From: CAVUFH01 sp963740835
Lineage (GTDB): Bacteria; Actinomycetota; Acidimicrobiia; IMCC26256; PALSA-610
Direction of reading: 5' to 3'
DNA length: 64,000 bases
NCBI GenBank assembly: GCA_963740835.1
Contig: CAVUFH010000003.1
Location: 682,001 to 746,000, forward strand
Below the pieces are notes generated by a model. The model made no database searches. It worked only from the letters and a program-made list of their open reading frames with translations, and was not told where the DNA came from. A program made the position numbers and the translations under genes. This document shows, in pieces, positions 25,325-35,743 of the stretch. Positions within the stretch are counted from its first letter, which is position 1. Every line of letters begins with the position of its first letter.

Positions 25325-27116
25325 CGATCGGGAACGTCGACCCTGGGGGGTCGAGGACGGCGAGCAGGCGTGGCACCGTGCCGAGGTCACCTTGGGTGCC
25401 GATGCCGTCGAAGCCCGCGCCACCGAGCAGCGCCAACAGCTGAGGCTTCGTGAGCGTGACCGTGAGATCGGCACTGCCCTCGCCGGGATCGACGCGCCGG
25501 ATGAGCACGCCGTTCGTCAACTCCGTTCGGTAGGTGTGCCCGAGGTCGGTGAACACCCAGTCGATGGTCAGGTGTTGGGCCCAAGCCTTCGGGCCGTTGA
25601 CGCGGATGGCGAGGGAATCGAAGAGCTGGTCGACCGTGAGGGCCCGCACCATGTCGTTCGCTCCGGCGAGGTCGAGCGCGGCCGCGGCCACACCGTTGCG
25701 CAGTTCCTCCGCGCCTTGCAGGTAGAAGTTGCGCCACGTCCCGTTCTCGGCGCCGAAGCCGAGCGTCTCGTAGACACCGGCCAGGATTTCGCGTGCCGCG
25801 CTGTTGTTCTCGTCTGCGAACACGACGTGGTTCAGCAGCTCGGCGGCGAAGCGCAAATCGCCGGCGTCGATGTAGCCCTGCGCCTTGGCGATCACGATGG
25901 CGGCGCCGCCGAACGCGTCGACGTATCGCGTCGCGGCTGCGACGGGCGGGTGCTGCCACAGGTGCGCGGGGTTGCCGTCGAACCAACCGAGGTAGCGCTG
26001 GTAGATCGCCTTCACGTTGTGGCTCACCGACCCGTAGTACCCGTGCGTGTGCCACGCGGCCTCGAGTGCGGGTGGCATCTCGATCATCTCGGCGATCTCG
26101 ATGCCGGTGTAGCCCTGGTTCATGAGCCGAAGGGTCTGGTCGTGGAGGTACGCGTACAGGTCGCGCTGCTGCGAGAGGTATGTCACCACGCGGTCCCGAC
26201 CCCATATCGGCCAGTGGTGCGACGCGAACGCGACGTCGGTCTCGTCCGCGAAGAGCGTCACCGCTTCATTGAGGTAGTAGGCCCAGATCCGTGCGTCGCG
26301 GACCACCGCGCCGCGGAGCGTCAGCAGGTTGTGCAGGTTGTGGGTTGCGTTCTCGGCCATGCACAGCACGTGCCGTTCCGGGAAGAGGAAGTTCATCTCG
26401 ACCGGGCACTCGGTGCCCGGTGTCATCTGGAACCGGATCCGCACACCGTCGAGGGTCTCTTCCTGACCGGTGTGTGTGATCTCGAGTGTCGGCGTGATGA
26501 CACCCACCGCGCCGAGCGAGGTGGTCTGGCCGAGGCCCGCGCCGATCTGGCCGCGCGGGCCCTTGGCGAGCTTGGCGCCGTACATGTACTCGGCCCGCCG
26601 GTTCATCGCGCCGCCCGCGTACACGTTCTCGGCGACCGCCGCTTCCATGAAGCCGTGCGCCGCGACGACCGGGATGCCGTCGCGGTGGACCCCGTGCACG
26701 CCGCCGAAGTGATCGACGTGTGCGTGCGTGTAGATCACGGCGGTGACCGGCCGGTCGCCACGGTGTGTGCGATACAGCGCGAGCGCGGCCGCCGCGGTCT
26801 CCTTGGAGATGAGCGGATCGATGACGATGACGCCTTCGTCACCTTCGACGAGCGTCATGTTCGACAGATCGAGGCCGCGCACCTGGTAGATGCCTTGGGT
26901 CACCTCGTAGAGGCCCTGCTTCGCGCACAGCTGGCTCTGCCGCCACAAGCTCGGGTTCGCGGTGTCCGGGCAGTCCGCGTCGAGGAACGCGTACGCGTCG
27001 TTGTCCCAGACCACACGACCGTCATCGGCGGTCACGACGCACGGAACCAGCGAACCGATCAACCCCCGGTCGGCGTCTTCGAAGTCGGTCGTGTCATCGA
27101 ACGGAAGCGTCGTCAT
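25314..27116 (-). CDS. Alkylsulfatase, SdsA1-like metallo-beta-lactamase
   Basis: 600 residues. The binuclear zinc site THAHVDHFGG is near residue 131 and AENATHNLHN near 256 gives the further ligands, as in SdsA1 and YjcS. After the catalytic domain come the helical dimerisation region and a C-terminal SCP2-like domain (~470-595) that binds the alkyl chain. It lacks an evident signal peptide. It would hydrolyse alkyl sulfates to alcohol and sulfate, giving carbon and sulfur. It is transcribed toward the catabolic cluster. Confidence 0.92.
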   Translation of the reverse strand: MTTLPFDDTTDFEDADRGLIGSLVPCVVTADDGRVVWDNDAYAFLDADCPDTANPSLWRQSQLCAKQGLYEVTQGIYQVRGLDLSNMTLVEGDEGVIVIDPLISKETAAAALALYRTHRGDRPVTAVIYTHAHVDHFGGVHGVHRDGIPVVAAHGFMEAAVAENVYAGGAMNRRAEYMYGAKLAKGPRGQIGAGLGQTTSLGAVGVITPTLEITHTGQEETLDGVRIRFQMTPGTECPVEMNFLFPERHVLCMAENATHNLHNLLTLRGAVVRDARIWAYYLNEAVTLFADETDVAFASHHWPIWGRDRVVTYLSQQRDLYAYLHDQTLRLMNQGYTGIEIAEMIEMPPALEAAWHTHGYYGSVSHNVKAIYQRYLGWFDGNPAHLWQHPPVAAATRYVDAFGGAAIVIAKAQGYIDAGDLRFAAELLNHVVFADENNSAAREILAGVYETLGFGAENGTWRNFYLQGAEELRNGVAAAALDLAGANDMVRALTVDQLFDSLAIRVNGPKAWAQHLTIDWVFTDLGHTYRTELTNGVLIRRVDPGEGSADLTVTLTKPQLLALLGGAGFDGIGTQGDLGTVPRLLAVLDPPGSTFPIVTP

Positions 27117-27138
27117 GTGCGCAACCTATTGCGCGCAC
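27117..27138. promoter_or_regulatory. Inverted repeat at alkylsulfatase start
   Basis: GTGCGCAA-CCTA-TTGCGC(GC)AC abuts the ATG of the alkylsulfatase gene on its upstream side. The central arms (GCGCAA/TTGCGC) are perfect. Its position over the start region would suit a repressor or a transcript hairpin that hides the ribosome site. Confidence 0.3.
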
Positions 27139-27235
27139 TGCCACTCGTCGAAGAACCGATCCGTGCCCACTATGGCGCTCGCCGCGTAACGTGCCCCTCG
27201 TTCCATGCTGAGACGAGGCGGGATTCTTTGAACCA

Positions 27236-29314
27236 GTGGTGAGCATCAGCGAGTACCTGCTTGGCGTGGCCGCGCTTGGCGCGATCGTGGGGTCGGTTTG
27301 GTTCGCGGCCCATCGCTTGCGAGTCCGCTTCACGCGCGGTTGGTCGCGGAGCCCGGCTGTCCTTGCCGAGGCCATTGTGTTCGTGGCGATCTTGCTTGCG
27401 GTTGCACAAGTGCTCGGCGCAATTGGGATGCTCAGTCGTATACCTGTAGCGCTCGCGTCGCTCGCTGTCGCCGGCGGAGTCTGGCTCGCGACGCGCAACC
27501 GCGACTCCGATCGGGGCGACCATGAACCTCATGATTTCGAACGTCGGCGTGTCGTTACGACGACCGCTGTCGTCCTCGTGGTCGGCCTCGTCACGACGCC
27601 GTGGATCGGCCGTACCCTGATCGCGTTGCGCGCCGGGATACTGGGCGTCGACTCGATGAACTACCACATGCCGTTTGCCGCGCGCTTTGCAAAGGAAGGA
27701 TCCATCCTTCCGCTGCACTTCACTATTCCAGGACTCGAGACGGCTTTTCATCCGGCAAACTCGGAACTGCTGGGCGCCGTAGGGATCGTCGCCCTGCGGA
27801 CGGATGTTCTGTCGACGTCGATGAATCTCGCGTTCGTCGGCCTCGCGCTTCTCGCCGCGTGGTGCATCGGTAAGCCACGCGACGTCCCGCTCGCGACGCT
27901 TGCCGCCTCGGCCGTGCTGCTGTCGAGTCCGCTCTTCGTCTCTTTCGATGGCGGCAGGGCGACGAACGACATCGGAGGAGTCGCACTGTTTCTGGCGGCC
28001 GTGGCGCTCATCCTCAACGGCGGAGGGTCCCGAAGCGCAACGGCTCTCGCCGCAGTCGCGTCAGGTCTGGCGCTCGGCGACAAGCTCACCATGGTCGTGC
28101 CGATCGTCGCGCTCACGATCGCGGTGATCGTCGCCGCGGAACGCGGCCGTCGATTCGCGACTGCGCGCGACTGGCTGCCCTGGCTGCTCCTGTGCGGAGG
28201 CTTCTGGTACGTCAGAAACCTCGTGGCGGTCGGGAGCCCCGTACCTGCGCTCCAACTTGGTCTCGGGCCGGTGTCGCTGCCTGCGCCCGAGATCTCGCGA
28301 ACCGCTCCGGCGCACAGCGTCGCGCACTACTTGTTCGACGTCGGCGTGTGGCGAGATTGGTTCGGCCCGGGTCTGAGCAGTGCGCTCGGTTCGATCTGGC
28401 CGATCGTCGTCCTGCTCGCGGTTGCGGGTTGGTTTCTGGCAATCGTCCGAGGCGATCGCATGTTGCGCGCGCTCGGTGTCGTCGGCGTCGTCTCGATGCT
28501 CGGTTACCTCGTCACGCCGGAAGGTGCCGGAGGCTCGGAGGGCCGACCCGTTCTGTTCGCGGCCAACCTGCGATTCGGTTTCCCGGCGCTGGCACTCGGA
28601 CTTGTGCTCTTTCCGTTGGCGCTGCCGGCGCCATTGCGCGTTCGGCGTCGGTATTTGCCGGCGGCGTTCGGTGCTCTCGCACTCGCCAACGTTGTTCGCT
28701 ATGCCGTGAGCAATCGTCCGAGCATTCGCCCGGTCACAACCCTCGCCGTCGAGCTCGGATTGGCCGTGATCGTGGTGTCGCTCCTCCTCGTCCGTCGAAT
28801 TCGCCTGCCGCGCTCCGTGCTGATGGCGGGCGCGGTCGCGGGATTGACCCTCACCGTCGCGCTGGGCTACGTGGTGCAACGTGCGTACCTCGTCCGTCGC
28901 TACTCGACCACCGCGCAAGCCCTTCCGTACGGCGGTGCACCCCGAGAGGAGTATGACCTGATCTACTCGTTCGCGCGGCACGTATCGCATGTGCGGATTG
29001 GAGTCGTCGGCTTCGCGGCGCAATATCCGCTGTTCGGTCGCGACCTTTCCAATCACGTGCAATACGTTGGTCACCGAGGGCCTCACGGTGCGTTCGATCG
29101 GGTGCAGAGTTGTGAGGAGTGGCGACGCTTGTTGAACGAGGGGAGGTACGACTACGTCGTGACGTTCGGCGACGACCCCGGCGTTCGGAAAGCGCCGGTT
29201 GAAGCCGAATGGACCCGCAGCGATCCCTCCGCGACACTCGTCGAACAGGTTGGTGCCGCAGCAGTGTTCCGCCTCGACGGCGACCTCGACAGCACGAAAT
29301 GCGCGCCGAGCTGA
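27236..29314 (+). CDS. GT-C type membrane glycosyltransferase-like protein
   Basis: 692 residues from tandem GTG codons (27236/27239). There are about 12 hydrophobic helices, and an early extracytoplasmic loop after the third or fourth helix (GVDSMNYHMPFAARFAKEG) carries the acidic residue and Tyr/His pattern seen in polyprenyl-phosphate-sugar-dependent GT-C enzymes. The last ~130 residues are a soluble domain. It may modify a cell-wall glycan or lipid. Base composition is visibly lower in GC and codon use less biased than in its neighbours, so transfer is possible. Its stop is 27 bp from the left end of the integrated element. Confidence 0.7.
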   Translation: MVSISEYLLGVAALGAIVGSVWFAAHRLRVRFTRGWSRSPAVLAEAIVFVAILLAVAQVLGAIGMLSRIPVALASLAVAGGVWLATRNRDSDRGDHEPHDFERRRVVTTTAVVLVVGLVTTPWIGRTLIALRAGILGVDSMNYHMPFAARFAKEGSILPLHFTIPGLETAFHPANSELLGAVGIVALRTDVLSTSMNLAFVGLALLAAWCIGKPRDVPLATLAASAVLLSSPLFVSFDGGRATNDIGGVALFLAAVALILNGGGSRSATALAAVASGLALGDKLTMVVPIVALTIAVIVAAERGRRFATARDWLPWLLLCGGFWYVRNLVAVGSPVPALQLGLGPVSLPAPEISRTAPAHSVAHYLFDVGVWRDWFGPGLSSALGSIWPIVVLLAVAGWFLAIVRGDRMLRALGVVGVVSMLGYLVTPEGAGGSEGRPVLFAANLRFGFPALALGLVLFPLALPAPLRVRRRYLPAAFGALALANVVRYAVSNRPSIRPVTTLAVELGLAVIVVSLLLVRRIRLPRSVLMAGAVAGLTLTVALGYVVQRAYLVRRYSTTAQALPYGGAPREEYDLIYSFARHVSHVRIGVVGFAAQYPLFGRDLSNHVQYVGHRGPHGAFDRVQSCEEWRRLLNEGRYDYVVTFGDDPGVRKAPVEAEWTRSDPSATLVEQVGAAAVFRLDGDLDSTKCAPS

Positions 29315-29341
29315 CCGACCACAGACGAGCCGACTCGACCG

Positions 29342-29389
29342 GAGCGGGTGACGGGAATCGAACCCGCGTTCTCAGCTTGGGAAGCTGAT
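29342..29389. repeat. Left attachment repeat (orphan tRNA-Gly 3' part)
   Basis: 48 bases identical to 46202-46249. It spans the anticodon stem-loop, T-arm and acceptor 3' strand of tRNA-Gly on the minus strand but lacks the D-arm and 5' acceptor, so it is not a tRNA gene. Sequence diverges immediately on both sides. Confidence 0.9.
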
Positions 29390-29554
29390 CAAGACGGACG
29401 ACGGCGCACCTGACCGGACAGAAACCGCAGGTCAAGACGGGTGCGAGGACCACGTCGAACAGTCCTGAACGGCTGCGCTCGCGCTATGGGCGCGCGATGA
29501 AAAGCGACGCGAACTGATCTGATCGTTGTGCCTTCGAACCGGTGGATCGCCCGG

Positions 29555-30278
29555 TCAGAGCGCCGACATGATCAGCGAGATGGCAAATCCGATCGCGACG
29601 AGTGATCCGGTCGAGATCTTCTCGACGTCGTACGACTCGGGGAGCATCGTGTCGGTGATCATTGCGAGCAGTGCGCCGGCGGCGAAGCCTTGCGCGAAGA
29701 CGCCCGTATGTCCGTGGGTCGGATCGAGCAGCGCGTAGCCAAGGGCCGCGCTCACGCCGGAGACCACGACGACGATGAGCCACATCCTCACGACACGGGA
29801 CCGTGCCCATCCGGCGATGCGCAGCCCGCTCGAGGACGACAATCCTTCGGGCAGGTTGCTGAGCATCACGCCGACGAGCAGGGCCACGCTCACGCCACCC
29901 TGTAGCACGGTGAGTCCGAGGACGAACGACTCGGGCACACCGTCGAGCACCGAGCCGAACACGATCGCGAGCGCATTGCCGCCCGCTTCGCGCGCCTTCG
30001 GCGTCCTTGCGGTCGCCGGCTCCCTTCCGGTCGAGATACCAGTTGCCGGCCGTGAAGACCGCGGCGCCGATCAACGTGTAGATGCCCACGGTTGTGACAT
30101 CGCTCGACTTCAGGGCCTCGTCGATGAGCTCGAACGAGATGGATCCGATCAGCAGCCCGGCGCCCAACGCCATGACGACGGCGATGAGCTTCGGGCTCGG
30201 CGTGGCGACGTACGCGATCAACGCCCCGACGAGAAGCGCGGACGCGGCGAGTGCGCCCCAGAAGAATGCTTCGAACAT
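29555..30278 (-). CDS. ZIP-family metal transporter (frame break near 29997)
   Basis: About 240 residues across one frame break. The first part (MFEAFFWGALAASALLVGAL onward) has three helices and ends in a charged loop DRKDAE; one surplus base in the GAAGG stretch must be skipped to continue as ARE-AGGNALAIVFGSVLDGVPESFVLGL. That segment and LLVGVMLSNLPEGLSSS are the ZIP metal-binding helices (HxxxE/NxxPE region; here GVPES and NLPEG). Family members import Zn, Fe or Mn. It is the first cargo gene inside the left attachment site. Confidence 0.8.
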
Positions 30279-30325
30279 GACCGAGACCTAATGAGCGCGG
30301 TCGAAGCGTCGGGCTCCCGTAGGCA

Positions 30326-31873
<1,548 letters not shown>

Positions 31874-31901
31874 TTTGGTCAGCCTTTCCTCGTGAACACC
31901 G

Positions 31902-32858
31902 TCATGACTCCTGGGAGTACTGCTCGGCCGCGGTGTCGATGGTCAACCCCGAGCCCATGTGCGGTCCGCCGCCGACGTTGTAGACGCCGGCGATGCGTTG
32001 CGGATACGAGCCGCCGTCGATGATCGCCTCGGACCACGGGTCGAGCTGCGCGAGGAGCTCGTCGAGATCGTCGCCGAGCGCTTCGAGCACCGGCCGTTCG
32101 AGCTCGTCGGTGCGGACTTCGATCTCTTCGCGGAACGCGCGGCCGGCATCGGTGATCTGTTCACCTTTCATCAGCCCGCGCCGCTCGAGTCGTTCGAAGC
32201 CCGCGTCCATGTCCGCGGGCTGCCATCCACGCGACGGCGTGTACGCGCGCGCCGGGAGTCCCCACCACTGTTCGGTCAGGAGCAGGACCTCGACCGCGTC
32301 GGCACCACCGACCGCCCACGCGATGACGTGGCTGTCGCCGCGGTGCTCACGCAGCAGGTCCGCGGCGCGCCACATCGCGCCGGTCGGGGAGTCGGGGAAG
32401 CCGAGTGACCGGAGCCCGCCGTAGATCGCGCGACCGGCCCACGGTGCGACGTCTGCTGCCCGTTGCAGCAGTTCGGTGACGCGCGCGAGCCCGTGGGGCT
32501 GTTCACCCAGAATTCGTTGCAACATCTGGGTCGCACCGCGTTCGCGTGCCGCAAGAACCGTGTTCCGGTCGGTGATCTGCCAGCCCGCCGCAACTGACGG
32601 CACGACAACCTTCGGGTTGAAACAGCCGAACGCGGCCGCAACGACTTCGCCCGTGACCTGGCCCATGCAGGCGCCGCGACTCGTGAAGTACGACTTCAAC
32701 TCCGGTCGCGCCACGCCGTCCGCAGCGACCGAGCTGCCGTCGAAACCGAGCGCCTGGTACGCCGCGTGCGCCTCGGGCGCGAAGTACACGCCTGCTGCTA
32801 CCGGTTCCACCGCGTTCCGCAAGCGTCGGGCCCGTTCGTTGAAGTCGGTCGTGGGCAC
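31902..32858 (-). CDS. SCO6745-like conserved actinobacterial protein
   Basis: 318 residues, GTG start. The sequence resembles the actinobacterial SCO6745 family: an N-terminal helical part (VEPVAAGVYFAPEAHAAYQA), the motif YFTSRGACMGQ, and a C-terminal winged-helix-like half (RLERRGLMKGEQITDAGRA). The role is unknown. The operator-like dyad at 32895-32911 lies 37 bp upstream of the start and is shared with the divergent LuxR-type regulator. Confidence 0.7.
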   Translation of the reverse strand: MPTTDFNERARRLRNAVEPVAAGVYFAPEAHAAYQALGFDGSSVAADGVARPELKSYFTSRGACMGQVTGEVVAAAFGCFNPKVVVPSVAAGWQITDRNTVLAARERGATQMLQRILGEQPHGLARVTELLQRAADVAPWAGRAIYGGLRSLGFPDSPTGAMWRAADLLREHRGDSHVIAWAVGGADAVEVLLLTEQWWGLPARAYTPSRGWQPADMDAGFERLERRGLMKGEQITDAGRAFREEIEVRTDELERPVLEALGDDLDELLAQLDPWSEAIIDGGSYPQRIAGVYNVGGGPHMGSGLTIDTAAEQYSQES

Positions 32859-32894
32859 GTCGTCGATTGTGAGCCAGGCCGATGGGGGGTGTCG

Positions 32895-32911
32895 TCACGC
32901 AGATTGCGTGA
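32895..32911. promoter_or_regulatory. Recurrent dyad, site 1
   Basis: TCACGCAGATTGCGTGA: perfect 7-bp arms around GAT, preceded by GTCG. It is in the divergent promoter between the SCO6745-like gene and the LuxR-type regulator. Near-identical copies occur at 35674, 37991 and (half-degenerate) 38036. Confidence 0.6.
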
Positions 32912-32971
32912 ACCCGGCGAGCCTTCACACATATCGTGCGCATTTGTGTCGTGATCTCTTAGGATTCCGCC

Positions 32972-35215
32972 GTGACCGAGGAACTGCGGGGCCCGACGCC
33001 ACCCGTCGAGCTCGGGCAGTCACTGCAGGACGCAAAGCTCACCGCCCCGAGAGCACGATCCGGCGTCGTGAGTCGTCGTGCGCTGATCGAAACCGCCCGT
33101 GCGAGCCAATGCCGGGTTGTGGGCGTGACCGCGCCGGCCGGTTACGGCAAGTCGACGCTGCTCGCGGAGTGGGCCGAAGCGGAAGACCGCCCGGTCGCGT
33201 GGGTATCGCTCGATCGGTTCGACGACGATCCCGCGGCGTTGCTGACGGCGCTGGCATCGGCGTACGAACGCATCTCGCCGGGCGATTCGCAGCTCATCGC
33301 GGACGTCGGCGGTCTCGGCGTCTCGGTGCTGGGCCGCGCCGCACCGCGCCTCGCGGCCGCGTTCGCGGCGAGTCCCAATCCGTTCGTGCTGATGCTCGAC
33401 GACCTGCACGAGGTGCGGTCGCCGGCCTGCCACGACGTGTTGGGCGTCGTGATCTCGGGCGTGCCGCACAACTCTCAGCTCGTCGCGGCCAGCCGGGCCG
33501 AGCAGCCACACCTGCCGCGCCTGCGGGCTTCTGGCGACGCGGTCGAGTTCGGTGCCGGCGATCTGGCGCTCGATGCGAGAGGCGCGCAGCAGATCTTCTC
33601 GGACGCACGTGTGGACCTCGACCGCGAGCTGGCCGCGGTTGTGACCGACCGCACCGAAGGCTGGCCGGTCGGGCTCTACCTGGCCGCGCTGATCGCGAAG
33701 GAGAGCCCGGAAGACGCGTACGCAGTCACCGGCGAAGACCGCTACGTCGCCGACTATCTCTACCGCGAGTCGCTCGCCCAGCGCCCCGAACACGAGCAAC
33801 GCTTCCTGCGGTGCACCGCAGTCCTGGATCAGCTCAGCGGTCCGCTGTGTGACGCAATTCTCGAAGAGTCGGGTTCGGACGCGCAGCTCCGTGACCTGGA
33901 GGCGACGCACGCGTTCCTGATCCCGCTCGATCGTCGGCGCGCGTGGTACCGCTATCACACGCTCTTCCGCGAGTTCCTGCTCGGCGAGCTTCGCCGAACC
34001 GAACCAGATGTCATCGCGAAGCTGCACCTGCGCGCGGCCGACTGGTACGAGGCGAATGGGTCTCAGGCCCTGGCGCTCGAACACCTACTGAACACGCCGG
34101 ACAGGGATCGATGCGTCGAGCTGGTGACGGCCTTGGTGCTGCCCACGTACAACGCGGGCCAGATGTCAACCGTGCAGCGATGGCTGACGACCCTCGGGGA
34201 CACGAGTATTGCGGCCTACCCGCCGCTCGCGGTGCTTACGGGGTGGATCGCGGTGTTGACCGGCCACACGACCGACGCGCAACGCTGGGCGGCCGTCGCG
34301 GAAGCGGCCTCCTTCGATCTGGTGCCATTGGACGAGTCGGCTTCGTTCGAGTCGGCCCGCGCCATGTTCCGCAGCGTGCTCTGCGCAGCCGGTCCCGACC
34401 AGATGATGAACGACGCCCGTTTCGCCGTCGCCGCGGAGCCACCATGGAGCCCGTGGCGGGACACTGCGCTCCTGCTCCTGGCCGAGGGGCATCTGCTCGG
34501 GGCCGATCTCGTACCGGCTGCGGCCGTGTTCTCTGAGACGTCCGCCGCGGCCATCGCGGTGGGCAACACCGACACGCTCGTGTGTGCCGAGGCCGAGCTC
34601 GCGTTCTTGGCAATGGACCGTGGAGAGTGGGCGCAGGCGAGCGAGCACCTAGAACTCGCGCTCGCCACGATCGAGCAGTACCGGATGTACGACTACGCCG
34701 TATCGCTGCTCGCGTTCGCCGGCGCGGCCCGGCTCGCGGTCCATCGCGGCGATCTGCACGAAACGAACCGGCAGCTGGCGCAGGCCATGCGATCCCGACA
34801 GACGTCCACGTTCGTGATCCCTTGGCTCGCGGTGCGGCTGCGGGTGCAGCTGGCGAAGGTGTACTTCGCGATCGCGGACGCGACGGCGGCTCGGCACTTG
34901 TTGCGCGAGATCGACGACATCTTGCTGCACACGCTGGCCCTCGGCGCGCTCGTCGAGGACGTGGCCGAGCTCCGGCAGCAGCTCGCGGCACCGACGCCCG
35001 CAGGGTCGACCGCAGGGCCGCCGCTCAGCCCGGCCGAGCTGCGTCTACTGCCGTACCTCCAGACGCACCTGACGTTTCCCGAGATCGCGAGCCGACTGTT
35101 CGTGTCGCACAACACCGTCCGGTCGGAAGTCGGGTCGATCTACCGGAAGCTCGGTGTCTCGTCGCGCAGCGAAGCCGTGCAATGCGCGACTGCAATCGGT
35201 CTGCTCGGCGGGTAG
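32972..35215 (+). CDS. LuxR-family ATP-dependent regulator (LAL/MalT-like)
   Basis: 747 residues from GTG. Walker A GVTAPAGYGKST near residue 58 and a Walker B-like FVLMLDDLHE near 138 define the STAND/NB-ARC-like ATPase; residues ~330-660 are TPR-like helices; the C-terminus (~682-745) is a LuxR helix-turn-helix starting LSPAELRLLPYLQTHLTFPE and containing FVSHNTVRSEVGSIYRKLGV. Such large regulators sense a ligand, oligomerise with ATP and activate transcription. The dyad 60 bp upstream suggests autoregulation and control of other genes in the element with the same site. Confidence 0.92.
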   Translation: MTEELRGPTPPVELGQSLQDAKLTAPRARSGVVSRRALIETARASQCRVVGVTAPAGYGKSTLLAEWAEAEDRPVAWVSLDRFDDDPAALLTALASAYERISPGDSQLIADVGGLGVSVLGRAAPRLAAAFAASPNPFVLMLDDLHEVRSPACHDVLGVVISGVPHNSQLVAASRAEQPHLPRLRASGDAVEFGAGDLALDARGAQQIFSDARVDLDRELAAVVTDRTEGWPVGLYLAALIAKESPEDAYAVTGEDRYVADYLYRESLAQRPEHEQRFLRCTAVLDQLSGPLCDAILEESGSDAQLRDLEATHAFLIPLDRRRAWYRYHTLFREFLLGELRRTEPDVIAKLHLRAADWYEANGSQALALEHLLNTPDRDRCVELVTALVLPTYNAGQMSTVQRWLTTLGDTSIAAYPPLAVLTGWIAVLTGHTTDAQRWAAVAEAASFDLVPLDESASFESARAMFRSVLCAAGPDQMMNDARFAVAAEPPWSPWRDTALLLLAEGHLLGADLVPAAAVFSETSAAAIAVGNTDTLVCAEAELAFLAMDRGEWAQASEHLELALATIEQYRMYDYAVSLLAFAGAARLAVHRGDLHETNRQLAQAMRSRQTSTFVIPWLAVRLRVQLAKVYFAIADATAARHLLREIDDILLHTLALGALVEDVAELRQQLAAPTPAGSTAGPPLSPAELRLLPYLQTHLTFPEIASRLFVSHNTVRSEVGSIYRKLGVSSRSEAVQCATAIGLLGG

Positions 35216-35243
35216 CTCGAACCCGGCCGGATGCGGCTCGGGA

Positions 35244-35573
35244 CTACTGCTCCAACGCGTCCTCGGTGTCGTAGCCGAGCGCCAGCGCCAGGTTCGGTGC
35301 GGCCGCGACCACGCTCGGGAAGCCGACGATGGGCACGACGCCGATCAGTACCTCCACGATTTCGGCCGCACTCGCCCCCGCGTTGACCGCGTCGTCGGCA
35401 AGGGCCCCGTAGGAAGGGAGCGCGCCACCGACCGCAACCAATGCGGCCAGGCGGATGAGGGCCAAGGTCTTCGGATCGAGCTCCGAGCATTCGCATGCTG
35501 ACCGGCCGGCCAGGTCCTCGGCCATCTGTTCGTCGTTGAGCGCCAGCAGTCGCAGCCGATCGGTGTAGTCCAC
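35244..35573 (-). CDS. Carboxymuconolactone-decarboxylase-like protein
   Basis: 109 residues, GTG start. The helical CMD/AhpD-like fold is suggested by ELDPKTLALIRLAALVAVGG followed by AVNAGASAAEIVEVLIGVVP. The AhpD CxxC is absent; an N-terminal CEC is present instead, so peroxide reduction is not assured. The operator-like dyad at 35674 lies about 100 bp upstream. Confidence 0.8.
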   Translation of the reverse strand: MDYTDRLRLLALNDEQMAEDLAGRSACECSELDPKTLALIRLAALVAVGGALPSYGALADDAVNAGASAAEIVEVLIGVVPIVGFPSVVAAAPNLALALGYDTEDALEQ

Positions 35574-35673
35574 GCCGGCTCACCCTCCTCGCGTCGGTCG
35601 CCTGATAGGGATCGCACCCTGGCGTACCCCACCGTGCGCACATCGAACGTAACCCGACGCGCCGGATCTGTTG

Positions 35674-35690
35674 TCATGCAGATTGCGTGA
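35674..35690. promoter_or_regulatory. Recurrent dyad, site 2
   Basis: TCATGCAGATTGCGTGA, one base different from site 1, preceded by GTTG and followed by TTGG. It is upstream of the carboxymuconolactone-decarboxylase-like gene and just past the end of the AI-2E transporter gene. Confidence 0.6.
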
Positions 35691-35743
35691 TTGGTTGCGA
35701 TGTCTCTCATTCGCACGAACGAGATGATGAATTCCTCGCGGCA

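Noticed and set aside
25392..27242. 616-residue open frame on the plus strand
   Set aside because: Antisense to the alkylsulfatase, which has a complete metallo-beta-lactamase motif set.
29342..29389. Possible second tRNA-Gly
   Set aside because: Only the anticodon arm, T-arm and 3' acceptor strand are present; no D-arm or 5' acceptor, so it is an attachment-site remnant.
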